Source of the DNA: Aradus depressus
Lineage: Eukaryota; Arthropoda; Insecta; Hemiptera; Aradidae
Assembly (NCBI GenBank): GCA_963662175.1
Contig: OY759221.1
Location: forward strand, 24,105,027-24,169,026
Length of the DNA stretch: 64,000 nt
Reading direction: 5' to 3'
The position numbers were made by a program, and so were the translations under genes. Positions 19,057-30,191 of the stretch are shown in pieces. Position 1 is the first letter of the stretch, and every line of letters starts with the position of its first letter. The notes beneath the pieces were generated by a model. It did no database searches. It saw nothing but the letters and a program-made list of their open reading frames with translations, and was not told the DNA's origin.

Positions 19057-21858
19057 GATAGTGAACAAGATATTATATTATTATGACAAGGCTAGGATAG
19101 TAGGATAGTGAACAAGATATTATATTATTATGACAAGGCTAGGATAGTAGGGTAGTGAACAAGATATTATATTATTATGACAAGGCTAGGATAGTAGGGT
19201 AGTGAACAAGATATTATATTATTATGACAAGGCTAGGATAGTAGGATAGTGAACAAGAAATTATATTATTATGACAAGGCTAGGATAGTAGGGTAGTGAA
19301 CAAGATATTATATTATTATGACAAGGCTAGGATTGTAGGATAGTGAACAAGATATTATATTATTATGACAAGGCTAGGATTGTAGGATAGTGAACAAGAT
19401 ATTATATTATTATGACAAGGCTAGGATTGTAGGATAGTGAACAAGATATTATATTATTAAGACAAGGCTAGGATTGTAGGATAGTGAACAAGATATTATA
19501 TTTTTATGACAAGGCTAGAATAGTAGGGTAGTGAACAAGATATTATATTATTATGACAAGGCTAGGATAGTAGGATTGTGAACAAGATATTATATTATTA
19601 TGAAGACACTAGGATTGTAGGATAGTGACCAAGATATTATATTATTATGACAAGGCTAGGATAGTAGGATAGTGAACAAATATTATATTATTATGACAAG
19701 GCTAGGATAGTAGGATAGTGAACAAGATATTATATTATTATGACAAGGCTAGGATAGTAGGATAGTGAACAAGATATTATATTATTATTGCAAGGATAGG
19801 ATAGTAGGGTAGTGAACAAGATATTATATTATTATGACAAGGCTAGGATAGTAGGATAGTGAACAAGATATTATATTATTATGACAAGGCTAGGATTGTA
19901 GGATAGTGAACAAGATATTATATTATTATGACAAGGCTAGGATAGTAGGATAGTGAACAAGATATTATATTATTATGACAAGGCTAGGATAGTAGGGTAG
20001 TGAACAAGATATTATATTATTATGACAAGGCTAGGATTGTAGGATAGTGAACAAGATATTATATTATTATGACAAGGCTAGGATAGTAGGATAGTGAACA
20101 AGATATTATATTATTATGACAAGGCTAGAATAGTAGGATAGTGAACAAGATATTATATTTTTATGACAAGGCTAGAATAGTAGGGTAGTGAACAAGATAT
20201 TATATTATTATGACAAGGCTAGGATAGTAGGATTGTGAACAAGATATTATATTATTATGAAGACACTAGGATTGTAGGATAGTGACCAAGATATTATATT
20301 ATTATGACAAGGCTAGGATAGTAGGATAGTGAACAAATATTATATTATTATGACAAGGCTAGGATAGTAGGATAGTGAAGAAGATATTATATTATTATGA
20401 CAAGGCTAGGATAGTAGGATAGTGAATAAGATATTATATTATTATTGCAAGGATAGGATAGTAGGATAGTGAACAAGATATTATATTATTATGACAAGGC
20501 TAGGATAGTAGGATAGTGAACAAGATATTATATTATTATGACAAGGCTAGGATTGTAGGATAGTGAATAAGATATTATATTATTATGACAAGGCTGAGTT
20601 GTAGGATAGTGAACAAGATATTATATTTTTATGACAAGGCTAGAATAGTAGGGTAGTGAACAAGATATTATATTATTATGACAAGGCTGAGTTGTAGGAT
20701 AGTGAACAAGATATTATATTTTTATGACAAGGCTAGAATAGTAGGATAGTGACCAAGATATTATATTATTATGACAAGGCTAGGATAGTAGGATAGTGAA
20801 CAAATATTATATTATTATGACAAGGCTAGGATAGTAGGATAGTGAACAAGATATTATATTATTATGACAAGGCTAGGATAGTAGGATAGTGAACAAGATA
20901 TTATATTATTATTGCAAGGATAGGATAGTAGGGTAGTGAACAAGATATTATATTATTATGACAAGGCTAGGATAGTAGGATAGTGAACAAGATATTATAT
21001 TATTATGACAAGGCTAGGATTGTAGGATAGTGAACAAGATATTATATTATTATGACAAGGCTAGGATAGTAGGATAGTGAACAAGATATTATATTATTAT
21101 GACAAGGCTAGGATAGTAGGGTAGTGAACAAGATATTATATTATTATGACAAGGCTAGGATTGTAGGATAGTGAACAAGATATTATATTATTATGACAAG
21201 GCTAGGATAGTAGGATAGTGAACAAGATATTATATTATTATGACAAGGCTAGAATAGTAGGATAGTGAACAAGATATTATATTTTTATGACAAGGCTAGA
21301 ATAGTAGGGTAGTGAACAAGATATTATATTATTATGACAAGGCTAGGATAGTAGGATTGTGAACAAGATATTATATTATTATGAAGACACTAGGATTGTA
21401 GGATAGTGACCAAGATATTATATTATTATGACAAGGCTAGGATAGTAGGATAGTGAACAAATATTATATTATTATGACAAGGCTAGGATAGTAGGATAGT
21501 GAAGAAGATATTATATTATTATGACAAGGCTAGGATAGTAGGATAGTGAATAAGATATTATATTATTATTGCAAGGATAGGATAGTAGGATAGTGAACAA
21601 GATATTATATTATTATGACAAGGCTAGGATAGTAGGATAGTGAACAAGATATTATATTATTATGACAAGGCTAGGATTGTAGGATAGTGAATAAGATATT
21701 ATATTATTATGACAAGGCTAGGATAGTAGGATAGTGAAGAAGATATTATATTATTATGACAAGGCTAGGATAGTAGGATAGTGAATAAGATATTATATTA
21801 TTATTGCAAGGATAGGATAGTAGGATAGTGAACAAGATATTATATTATTATGACAAGG
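19057..21858. repeat. 47-bp minisatellite, about 59 units
   Basis: The unit contains GGATAGTGAACAAGATATTA followed by TATTATTATGACAAGGCTA, with a 47-bp period. Variants (CTAGGATTG, CTAGAATAG, GAAGACACTAGG, TTGCAAGGATAGG, GTGACCAAG, AACAAATATT) recur in the same order, giving a higher-order structure with a shift of about 1.12 kb and another of about 0.66 kb. There is no open frame across it. Confidence 0.95.
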
Positions 21859-22404
21859 TGAAATGTGTTCCTATTTCTTTATAAAGGAATAATTCGTTAC
21901 AACCGAGGTTCACACTATACCACGCTGTGTAATTATTGTCCGTAATAAACAAGGGTTCGTTATAATAAATTTCGTAAAAACGATGGTTTACTGTATATCT
22001 GATATAAGTCCTTTGGCTGATCCATACCTGGTAAGGCTAGGAATTGGCTCTTGAACGATGATTGAATATCAACTGTTCCTCTTGGAGAAGGTGAAGCCCA
22101 ATGATTGATTCTGAGATCCCAATTCATTGGGGTCCAACTAATTTAAAGTTTCCTATCCCAAATCCTAATTAAGTTTGGATTAATATTAATACCGGATGAG
22201 GATCCATGGATCCGGGATCTTCCCACGTTCAAGAGGAAGGAGATGAATGTCCATTGCTAACGGATTTCTTTCAAAATCAGCTTACAAACGTTATACTCTT
22301 ATTTTCTTAAACTGTTTACAAAAATATTAAAATTGTATGAAATGTTGATGTTATTGCAGATTTATTGAATAATAAATACCAAAAATACAAAATAACAAAT
22401 AACA
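21859..22404. other. No recognised feature
   Basis: Less AT-rich than its surroundings at 22000-22250, but with no long frame or repeat match. A GGATCCATGGATCC palindrome lies at 22201-22214. Confidence 0.45.
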
Positions 22405-22597
22405 AGGCGCCGATAGCTCAGAAATAGCTCGCCTGGGCACAAGATCGCGGGTTAGAAACCCAGCCGAGATTCTTAAGTTTGTTATCCGGGAAAGTCATGT
22501 CAGGTACTATTTAGTTATATATATATAGGGTAGGCAAAATTTTGAACTCTCGTTTGGGTTGTAGGCGATATGATCGGGCATGAGTCACAATAACTAA
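22405..22597 (+). repeat. SINE1 copy, internally deleted
   Basis: The head is intact (AGGCGCCGATAGCTCAG, then GGGTTAGAAACCC). The body is cut from about 280 to 120 bp. The tail reads GGGCATGAGTCACAATAACT. Confidence 0.85.
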
Positions 22598-22614
22598 AGA
22601 GAGAAGGAAATAGA

Positions 22615-22735
22615 TGTCGTCCATTGTCCGATTTTTCGGAAAAATATAAGGTGAAGAGGTTATATAAAATTTCATGTTGATACATTTACTACATCGACAG
22701 TTATTGGGGTTGTTTCTATCTTCCTTGAGCTATAT
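22615..22735 (-). repeat. Repeat B fragment
   Basis: Contains TTTCATGTTGATACATTTAC and ACATCGACAGTTATTGGGGT. Confidence 0.75.
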
Positions 22736-22969
22736 TATGCTATATAAAGGTATACTTGTCTCCATTGACTAGACTGTCCTCAAATGTCCCACAATCTTAT
22801 ATTTTATGAAAGGTCGGTCATATGGGATCGGGCCACTATCTGTTCGGAACGCTGTCATTTAAATTATCCACCAGTTTCCCGATGCCGTTCAAAGGGGAGG
22901 AGGGTTTATGCAAGTTATTCTGTACACAGGCTGACATTCTATGATCCGCCTGTTATATGACTACATTCT
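22736..22969. other. No recognised feature
   Basis: No family match and no frame of note. Confidence 0.45.
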
Positions 22970-23130
22970 ATAAATGTCCAGCTATACGATGAACAGGGAG
23001 AGTTATGTAATCGATCAGAAATTTGATGGAACAGGTGTTGAATTTACCTATAAAATTTCGTGATGATACATATATTACTTCTGAGGGTTGTTGTGATGTG
23101 CACCTATCTAACCCCCCCTGTTTTTTTCGG
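22970..23130 (+). repeat. Repeat B fragment
   Basis: Starts TGTCCAGCTATACGATG and GTTATGTAATCGATCAGAAA, then switches to a minus-orientation middle piece (AAATTTCGTGATGATACAT) at about 23055. It is rearranged. Confidence 0.7.
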
Positions 23131-23660
23131 TGATTCGGCTGTAAATCAATATGTGCCGTCCGGATTATTGTGGGAACTAAGATAAGAAAATAATTTTTTA
23201 TATTTGGATTTAGCGACTTCGGTGACAAAAGGTACGGTAAGGTCAGTGTAAAGAGTTTTGTTGGAGACGTTATAAGGAGCATTGGCTATTTTACGAAGGA
23301 TTTTGGATTGAAAGGATTGGATGCGCTGGAGATTGGAAGCCTTGGCAGTATCCCAGAGTTAAAGTCCGTAAGTCCACATAGGTTTGAGTACTGCGTTCTA
23401 TATGAGTCCTTTTTGTTTTCAAAGTTAATTTGGATCTTTTGTCTAGTAGAGTTTATAACGTCTCTTCATTTCTGTCTTTTCAGTCTCCTGTGAGGATTCC
23501 AAGTTAGCCGTTTTTCGAGTATGAGGCCTAGATAGCGGACTTCGTTTTTTAAAGGGATGGGATTTTTGTTAAGGTACACTGGAGGGCAGGTGTATTTTCG
23601 ACGAAGGGTGAAGACGATGGGAACTGATTGTGTGTCTTTCACCTTCACTCTCCACTTTTT
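23131..23660 (-). pseudogene. Jockey-like LINE, RT C-terminal fragment
   Basis: Read on the minus strand, the frames give NEVRYLGLILEKRLTWNPHR (upstream, near 23500-23560), then a QSFQSKILRKIANAPYN-like segment and NKTLYTDLTVPFVTEVAK (near 23190-23270). This is the C-terminal, post-catalytic part of a jockey-clade reverse transcriptase. At least two frameshifts separate the blocks. The 5' part with the catalytic YADD is absent. It is a different copy from 1560-2330 and 26925-27470. Confidence 0.82.
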
Positions 23661-23664
23661 GTAC

Positions 23665-23833
23665 CTATCGATCGATTTTAAACACGATAGTGTACTCTAA
23701 TGAGAACCTAGTCGTTTGGAAATGTATTTTTTTCTATAATCTCAAATTTAAAGTTCCAGGGATGAAGTTTTGCTCAGATTTAGCATTCATCTAGTCAAAT
23801 ATCTTATACCTTAAGTATGAAAAAGTATTGATT
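23665..23833 (+). repeat. Repeat C fragment
   Basis: Matches 17985-18160: GAACCTAGTCGTTTGGAAAT, AAAGTTCCAGGGATGAAGTT and ATTCATCTAGTCAAATATCT. Confidence 0.8.
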
Positions 23834-23842
23834 TTTTTTTTT

Positions 23843-23906
23843 GCTTTATGAACGAAGCATATTAGCCATGTATATATACATGGCTAATATGCTTCGTTCA
23901 TAAAGC
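23843..23906. repeat. Perfect 64-bp palindrome
   Basis: The 32-bp half (GCTTTATGAACGAAGCATAT..) is exactly complementary to the next 32 bp with no loop. The half matches the 3' end of the SINE-like element at 28003-28178 (GGCTAATATGCATCGTAC), so it looks like two such ends joined tail to tail. Confidence 0.92.
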
Positions 23907-24065
23907 CAAAACGTCTGTTCATTTCTTGTCTTTTCAGTCTCATGTGAGGATTCCAAGTTAGCCGTTTGTCGAGTATGATGTCTAGATAGCGGACTTCGTT
24001 TTTTAAAGGGATTTTTAAAGGGAGGGCAGGTATATTTTCAATGAAGGCTGAAGATGATGTCAACT
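23907..24065 (-). pseudogene. Second piece of the jockey-like LINE
   Basis: The minus strand gives KNEVRYLDIILDKRLTWNPH and RLKRQEMNRRFG, the same region as at 23466-23600, with about 85% identity by eye. It lies on the other side of the palindrome in the same orientation, so the segment was duplicated. Confidence 0.8.
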
Positions 24066-24150
24066 GATTTCGTGATTTAAATTCCTGAAAAATTCCCTGT
24101 ATTTGAACACGATAACTCCTAATGGAATGAATGTATTTTATGAATAATTT
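24066..24150 (+). repeat. Repeat B fragment
   Basis: GAACACGATAACTCCTAATG and GAATGAATGTATTTTA. Confidence 0.65.
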
Positions 24151-24621
24151 GGTAAAAAGTGCAAAACCATACATTTTTTTCGAAACGCAGTCAACTATAG
24201 TTATAACGGAACATAGGTTAAATCATTCACCTCTTTGTTAATTATTAAAAAAAAGACTATCTGGGAGAGGTATTTCATTTTTCCAATTCTGTGTGGTGTA
24301 GTGAGGTCGGCAGTTTTGTGGTGACCGACCACTTGTCCAAAGTGAAGTTTCAATTATTCGCTTGACCAGAGAAGGGTCTCGTCACGACGACGCTCCACTG
24401 GGAGAGTTTTATTCTCTCAGAAACCTTTACATTTCTAAAATAATTAATGAATTTTCACTTTTACCTGAAGTTTTTCTCATTAATTTTTTTAATGAGAGAA
24501 ATAGCTATTTCATATTTTTCTATAATTGTATTGATCATAAATGAATATGTTACTGAATAATAGGAAAGACATTACCATTTTATACATTTTTTGCTTGAGT
24601 GCCTAATAAATAGAAAAAAAA
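24151..24621. other. No recognised feature
   Basis: One 60-codon plus frame (24362-24544) without motif. No family match. Confidence 0.4.
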
Positions 24622-25195
24622 TCGTCGCTGAATGACAGGCAATCTACTTCCCCAGAACGAATAATTCAATTAAGTTGTCGCTCTCCCGTTAAAACCAATC
24701 GAACGTTTGGGTTAAAAATGAATAGTTCACTTACATAGAGGATTCTGAAGAATATACTAAATATTTAATATTACATTGATATTATTAGCGTTTTTGAGTC
24801 GAGTACCCCTCCTCTGATCCCCACTACCCTTCGGCCGATTTCGCGGAAAATTAGTAAGTATTTTCCTTATAGGGTTTTAAATTTAAATATAAAAGTTTAT
24901 GTTGATGTATTACATTGTCAGTTATTGGGGTTTAGAAGTTTAGCCTTCTCTAATTCCCCCTTTCTGTTCGGCCGATTTCACTGAAAATTCATAGGTGTTA
25001 TCATAGGTTCTGAATATACATATAAAAATTTCGTGTCGGTACATTCCTTCTATCGTGTTCATAGACACTCACACAGACAGAAATGTTTTCTTTTTTCACT
25101 TTTGGAATCGGAGGGTCGGAAAACAAGATATTCCGGTGAAAACTCAACATTGAATTTCCGACTGATTACATAACTTCCCCTATACTTTGTATATT
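24622..25195 (-). repeat. Repeat B, most complete copy
   Basis: This 575-bp copy serves as the reference. Read left to right: AATCGTCGCTGAATGACAGG (worn palindrome), CTACTTCCCCAGAACGAATA, a GTCGCTCTCCCGTT block, two internal units of about 140 bp (each with a CCTCTGATCCCC- or TAATTCCCCC-type block, then TTCGGCCGATTTC and GGAAAATTAGTA), then TTTCGTGTCGGTACATTCCT, ATCGTGTTCATAGACACTCA, CGGAGGGTCGGAAAACAAGA and GATTACATAACTTCCCCTAT. Compared with other copies, both ends are short inverted relatives (TACTTCCCCAGCACGA and TACTTTCCCAGCTATA). There is no coding frame, so it is probably a non-autonomous DNA element. Confidence 0.85.
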
Positions 25196-25670
25196 GTATA
25201 TATACAATAATATTATAGAGTAGCAAATAAGACGTTATGTGGGGAGGGATGAAAGTGAGATTGATGAGGACGGAGGGGATGGGCGTTTCGCTCACCTGAT
25301 CAGCTGTTACTATCTACTGTTCACCTCTATTATATTTACTAGTAATATTCAATTGGACTTTTATCTACTTTCAGACAATCGGTATATTTCCATCAACTAT
25401 AAAGATCGTAGCTAATCACTAATAAATTCATTAAAGACATTTTCATAATTTTTTAAAAGGATATTCAAAGAATTACATTCAGTATAAAAATCATGGTAAA
25501 AGGATCTATAGATTTTTACGACAAACAAAATCTATATGTTGTAACTTCCAGTTCGTACAAAATCCCCCCCCTTAATATTTTTGACGCCACAATTCCTTCA
25601 TACATTATTTTGATATGTCTTTATTGACAACTTCTAAGTTGAGGAACGCGGGCATATTGTGGAATTTGTA
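25196..25670. other. No recognised feature
   Basis: AT-rich with a C-run at 25564. No family match. Confidence 0.45.
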
Positions 25671-25903
25671 ATAAATAAATAAAACAAACTTATTTTTTGA
25701 AATATTGTCTATTCCACTAAAGATATTTATAAAAATAAAACTACCGGTTTCGGCCTTACACCATCGTCAGGTCTAATTATGAACTGTTCATAACTAGACC
25801 TGACGATGGTGTGAAGCCGAAACCGGTAGTTTTATTTTTATAAATATCTTTAGTGGAATAGACAATATTTCAAAAAATAAGTTTGTTTTATTTATATATT
25901 TAT
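25671..25903. repeat. Large inverted repeat with hairpin-tail modules
   Basis: Two 116-bp arms meet at ATGAACTGTTCAT (about 25780-25792) with few mismatches. Each arm carries CTGACGATGGTGT, GCCGAAACCGGTAG, TTTTATTTTTATAAATATCT and an ATAAATAAATAAAAC tail. ACCGGT is palindromic. The organisation matches 16035-16283. Confidence 0.85.
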
Positions 25904-26039
25904 TGGTTTAGACTTTGTATCCAATAAATGACGTCCGGACGACCGTTTCTTTACTTTACCACCAGCTCTCTTTTGATAAAGCTTGAAGATGTAAAGAACT
26001 ATCCAAATCAGTTAAGTAGTTTTTGAGATTATCTCAAAC

Positions 26040-26600
26040 TAGCAGTAATACCCGGCGTTGCCCGGGGAATTTTGACTTTTCTCCCAATATCTCCTATAAG
26101 GCTATTCAGTTCCTCGACAGTACATTCATGATGTTATAATTTTCAATTATTCATACGGAATAAGGCTTATAGTCCTTCAACTGTAGTAACGCTAGCTTTG
26201 GAGCTAAAACTAATTTATTCAAAAAGATTTCTCATCAATCGTTGCAATGGTTTTCGAGTTACAAAGATTGCGTGAGTGGATGCTGGGATGGACCAGGGGT
26301 TGATTAAAAAATAGACCTTAACCTTCCGGTAGATAAAACTTATCTATTCAAAACGATTCCTCATTAATCATTGCAGTGGTTTTCGAGTTACAAAGATTGC
26401 GTGGGTGGATGCTGGGATGGACCAGATATTGAGGTACTAATACGCCTATAACCTTCCACAGACGATGACGAACAAATTAAAAAAAAAATTAATCAAATCC
26501 ATCAAGCCGTTCGTGAGTTATAGCGGTACAACGCACAGACATTTTCAGCTTTATATATATGATATACAAACAAACTTTCTCTCTTTATTAGTATAGATTC
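26040..26600. repeat. RTE-like LINE 3' UTR repeat with 129-bp duplication
   Basis: Begins TAATACCCGGCGTTGCCCGG and ends with GTTCGTGAGTTATAGCGGTA and TTTTCAGCTTTATATATATG. This pairing of a 'cccggcgttgcccggg' block with a 'ttcgtgagttat..agctttatatat' end is one I associate with 3' regions of RTE-type elements in insects. A 129-bp internal unit (GTTTTCGAGTTACAAAGATT, GATGCTGGGATGGACCAG) is present twice (about 26201 and 26330). No coding part is seen. Confidence 0.55.
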
Positions 26601-26689
26601 ACGTTTTTATCCATTGTATACGGTGTTTGTGTCACTGAATTTGTAATCAGGTGTACCGCAAATTATTGTTAATATATGTGGCAGTTTCA

Positions 26690-26772
26690 TGTAGAGTCGG
26701 GATCTCCATTACAGCGAGGAAGGAGCACTCGTCTAGTAGGCGATATGACCTTCTAGTTAAGCCTGGATCACA
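26690..26772 (+). repeat. SINE1 tail fragment
   Basis: From TAGAGTCGGGATCTCC to GTAGGCGATATGACCTTCTA and a worn tail. Confidence 0.75.
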
Positions 26773-26924
26773 AAAACAAATATTATAAAATTATTAAACA
26801 AATTTAACGGTTCCATTTATTTTTTGAAGTACTGGACAACATTTCTCATCAACATGTCGACTCAAATAACTAGTCTCCTTCAGAGATTAGAAAATGATTC
26901 AACAATATAAATATATTTTTTTTT

Positions 26925-27470
26925 TTTTGTCTTTTATTTAGAAAGATGAGACTGTTGCTAGGGTGCAACAACCAGCATCTATGTTGGTAGGTATGGATAT
27001 GTTGGCGTGAATGGCATGTGAGAGGAAGGCCACCCAATGGTAGTTCCTCGGGACGAAAATTTACATTAATTATTAGGACAAGGAAAAAAATAAAATAAAT
27101 AAAAAATAAAAAAAATAAATAAAAAAAAAGGAATTGAAGGACAACGTTGATGGATGGGTAAGAGAGATGATAAAAGTAAAGGAAAATAATGTAAAAGAAT
27201 AAAAAAATATAAGAACGAATAGGATTTAAGGTGGCAATAAGTCGCGGTTCCATCTTCTCTTTAACCTTCGTGGGGGGTTTTGTGGTAAGTGTTGTGAAGA
27301 TAAAGTACGTATTTCTGGGTTTGTAGGTGTGTAAAGTTATCTAAAAAAACATATGTAAGTAGTTTGTATTGTGTCGGGTACTGTGTGTATCATAAGATCG
27401 TTATGAAGTGTTCTGTTGTTTATGTATGGTGGGCACTGTGTTATCAGTCTCAGGGTTTTTGACTTATAAA
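26925..27470 (-). pseudogene. Jockey-like LINE, 3' end copy
   Basis: On the minus strand it reads the C-terminal RT words LRLITQ-, NKTLH- and the terminal PPRRLK-type motif (near 27265-27280), followed by the same 3' UTR as 1560-2330 (TAGCAACAGTCTCATC on the minus strand at its end). The 127-codon minus frame at 26870-27253 is 3' UTR, not protein. 5'-truncation at 27470 is typical of incomplete reverse transcription. A poly(T) run at about 26917-26928 on the given strand is the A-tail. Confidence 0.82.
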
Positions 27471-28002
27471 TATTTAAAAAATAAAATAGAAAATATCCAG
27501 TGAATACGGAAAGAACAAATTAATGAGAAACTGATGTTGAGAGAATATAGCAAAAACGTGTATGTATTTTGTTTTGAATTTCAGAAAATAAATGGGAGAT
27601 TAATATAGCTGTTACATATATTTTATAATATATTCAAAATCTCCTTACACCAACTGATATTAATATATCTTGGAGTTTGGTATGATTGTTAATGTCTGGC
27701 TACCTCGTTATAGGAAGGATACTCTAATGTAAACTGAACAGCTGTTTAAAGCAATATTGTCTAAGACACAGATAAATATTGCCATTTTAGAGATCCGTTG
27801 GACAATTACAACTATTTGTTAAACAATAATAGCTAATTTCGTCAATAGATCAGTGTCAATACCTTGAGGCAAGTTAACAGAAGATATTTTGTTGTTATGG
27901 GGGATGGAGGGGATGAGAATGAAGGTTTGTTCATACAAGATTATGGTTGATATATTTAAGGTGTTCCATTTAACATTTTTTGCAGAGATATTGTGAAACA
28001 CT
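27471..28002. other. No recognised feature
   Basis: AT-rich. A 60-codon minus frame at 27819-28001 has no motif. Confidence 0.45.
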
Positions 28003-28178
28003 TAATAGGTCGCACTGATCGCATGGTCTCATCATGGTTTGCTGGTTCGAATCCCGTCCGGGAGAGAGTTTTATTTCGTAGATAGAACTCCCTGTCGGGG
28101 CCATGGATGTCGTAAAAAACTATATAATTCAGGGACAATGGCTAATATGCATCGTACATAAGGCCAAAAAAAAAATAA
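28003..28178 (+). repeat. Second tRNA-derived SINE family (SINE2)
   Basis: It has a head with GATCGCATGGTCTCATCATGG, box B GGTTCGAATCCCGTCC at about 28044-28059, an unrelated body (GGGGCCATGGATGTCG, GGCTAATATGCATCGTAC) and an A-rich tail at 28168. The A-tail and different box B flank separate it from SINE1. Its 3' part is the sequence found as a palindrome at 23843-23906. Confidence 0.65.
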
Positions 28179-28184
28179 AAATTA

Positions 28185-28725
28185 AGGCGTAGTCAAGGTC
28201 CACGCCGTAGATTTTCCGTGAAAAGTCAGGATAAAATCATTTTTCATTTTCATTTCGATGCTGCTCTTGCATTTGCTCGGCACTAGACTTTTTATATTTT
28301 TTAAATTCCTTTTGATGCGAGCTTTCCTCTGATTTGCGTTTTGTATAATTCCGCGCATATTTACGATTCATATGAGACGACGTCTTTAATTATTTTGCAA
28401 TTTTCAATTTAATACCGATTTTTACATATATTTCGGCGAATATTTTTATTGTTTCACTTTGAGTCGTAGTAGTGCTTCTCAAGCTCTTTACAATGACACC
28501 CGAACCACCGTCCTATCTAAAAGCGTTGTCACGCTACACTAATTTCTAATTTTACACAACGCTAATTCGCAATAATCATCCGCCGGCGCCCACACTAGCC
28601 CGATCTGACGAATCTGACGATATTTTGTAACACAAGAAAGTTTGACCGGCTATGATTGTGCTTAACGAGCGAATAGACGTTTTCACAAAATCACGTCAAA
28701 ATTGAGAAAAAACGTGTTTTTATTT
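28185..28725 (-). repeat. Repeat G, copy 1
   Basis: Same family as 42052-42665 and 48910-49497. On the minus strand it retains a worn version of the shared small frame (MNRKYARNYTKRKSEESSHQ, then SSAEQMQEQHRNENEK and a stop). About 130 bp are deleted upstream. The shared end reads GGCGTGGACCTTGACTACGC. Confidence 0.85.
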
Positions 28726-28748
28726 AAAATATTGTCAATTTCACAAAT

Positions 28749-29015
28749 TATAGGTTAGGTTAAAGGCTTTTTCGCCACTCTGGTTGACATGGGTCCGACT
28801 CTACTGTGGGAGTCCTAAATTTTGCCTACCCTAAATGTTTTACTCACTTAAGGTAGGGAAAGAGGGGGTCTTTAACGAGTACCTGACATCGTACAGGCTC
28901 GGGACCATCGCTTAACGTCCCATCTGAAGGACGCCGTGCTTAAGTTTATTTTACCTCCCAGATAAAATAAACTAAGGGCCTCGGTCGAGTTAACCCACGA
29001 TCTTGAGCTCAGAAG
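28749..29015 (-). repeat. SINE1 copy with CCTAA tail
   Basis: On the given strand it starts TAGGTTAGGTTAAAGG, so the SINE strand ends in a CCTAACC tail. The last 70 bp of the body before the tail are deleted. The head side has box B worn to GTCGAGTTAACCC. Confidence 0.82.
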
Positions 29016-29557
29016 ACAAGCACTTAACAATTCTCTCCATTAATTAAAAATTAAGAAAGATCAATATCGAGTTTTTTTATATACATCGATTTGCAGCATC
29101 GATTTTCCAAGCCCACTTTGAAAGCAGTGCCAATCTGGGATCCGTTGAACATATTATATAAACACCTTAATATAAAACTCTGGATAGGAAGGGCCAGGCT
29201 CCTGTCCTTCGTTCTTCCTTCCTATCCCCTGACAACAGGGTTTCCTAGGGCATCTGACCAGGTATAAAACCCTTTTCACAACCACCAGGTTTAACACCCT
29301 TCACCTCTTTCCAATATAACATCTGACAGTTTATAAAGAACAGCAAACCTCTTGTAGGTTTGTTATTGGTTAGAGAAGGGATTACCAACTTTTTTTTTAC
29401 ATATTCTGATTAAATTTTGACTAACATGAGGTTTCGATTGAGATCCTCCACGTTTCCAATGCGAATAAAAAAATTTGGCTCTCGACTATGGTTGAATCAT
29501 ATGTGTATATATATATTTTTTTAAATTTTTTATACCTTTAATGTAGTTATTTATTGT
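29016..29557. other. No recognised feature
   Basis: Moderate GC at 29150-29330, but no frame, splice pair or repeat match. Confidence 0.4.
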
Positions 29558-29770
29558 GACTCATGCCCGACCTTAAACTATGAGGCCATATCGCCTACTA
29601 CCAGAGTGCCCTTTTGTCGTATATGAGCCCGACTCTACGGGATTCCTAAATGTTTCCTATTTAATTTTTATTCATCTAGGGTAGGCGTCCTTAATGAGTA
29701 CTTGCCATCGTACATACATTCGCTTAACGTCCTATTCGAAGGACGGCGTGCTCAAGGTTTTCTAGCCCCG
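29558..29770 (-). repeat. SINE1 copy, head missing
   Basis: GACTCATGCCCGACCTTAAA to GAAGGACGGCGTGCTCAAGG on the given strand. Confidence 0.82.
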
Positions 29771-29831
29771 TTCTTTTTTTTTCCTTTACAATATTTTTTT
29801 TTTATATACAACTATATATATATACAATATA

Positions 29832-30177
29832 GGGCTCCGGTAGCTCAGTGGTATGCGTGCTTGCCTTCTGAGCTCAAGTTCGTGGGTTCGAAACCCGACC
29901 GAGGCCCTTAGTTTATTTTATTCTGGAAAGTAAAATAAACTGAAGCACGCCGTCCTTCGGATGGGATATTCAGCGATGGTCCTGAGCCTGTACGATGTCA
30001 GGTACTCCTTAAAGACCCCTGCCCTAGGTGAATAGAAAATTTAGGGTAGGGAAAATTTTGGACTCCCACAGTAGAGTCGGGCTCAAGTCCACCAGAGTGT
30101 CGAAAGAGCGCTCTGCTAGTCGGAGATATGACCTCGTAATTAAAGCCCTGGCATGAGTCATAAAACCTAACCTAACC
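29832..30177 (+). repeat. SINE1, full length with CCTAA tail
   Basis: Head GGGCTCCGGTAGCTCAGTGG, box B GGGTTCGAAACCCGACC, complete body, and tail CATAAAACCTAACCTAACC. A target duplication TATATACAATATA (29819-29831) recurs as TATATACAAATATA at 30178-30191 with one extra A. This confirms both ends and shows that the CCTAA repeats belong to the inserted copy, not to the target. Confidence 0.92.
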
Positions 30178-30191
30178 TATATACAAATATA

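Noticed and set aside
19057..21858. CRISPR array
   Set aside because: Units are contiguous with no unique spacers, the period is filled by one repeated sequence, and the genome is eukaryotic.
26870..27253. 127-codon hydrophobic minus frame
   Set aside because: It lies in the T-rich 3' UTR of the jockey copy. The Phe/Tyr/Leu richness is a composition effect.
29832..29900. Functional tRNA gene
   Set aside because: Boxes A and B are present, but they are the head of a repeated SINE with a 250-bp body and target duplications. The cloverleaf is imperfect.
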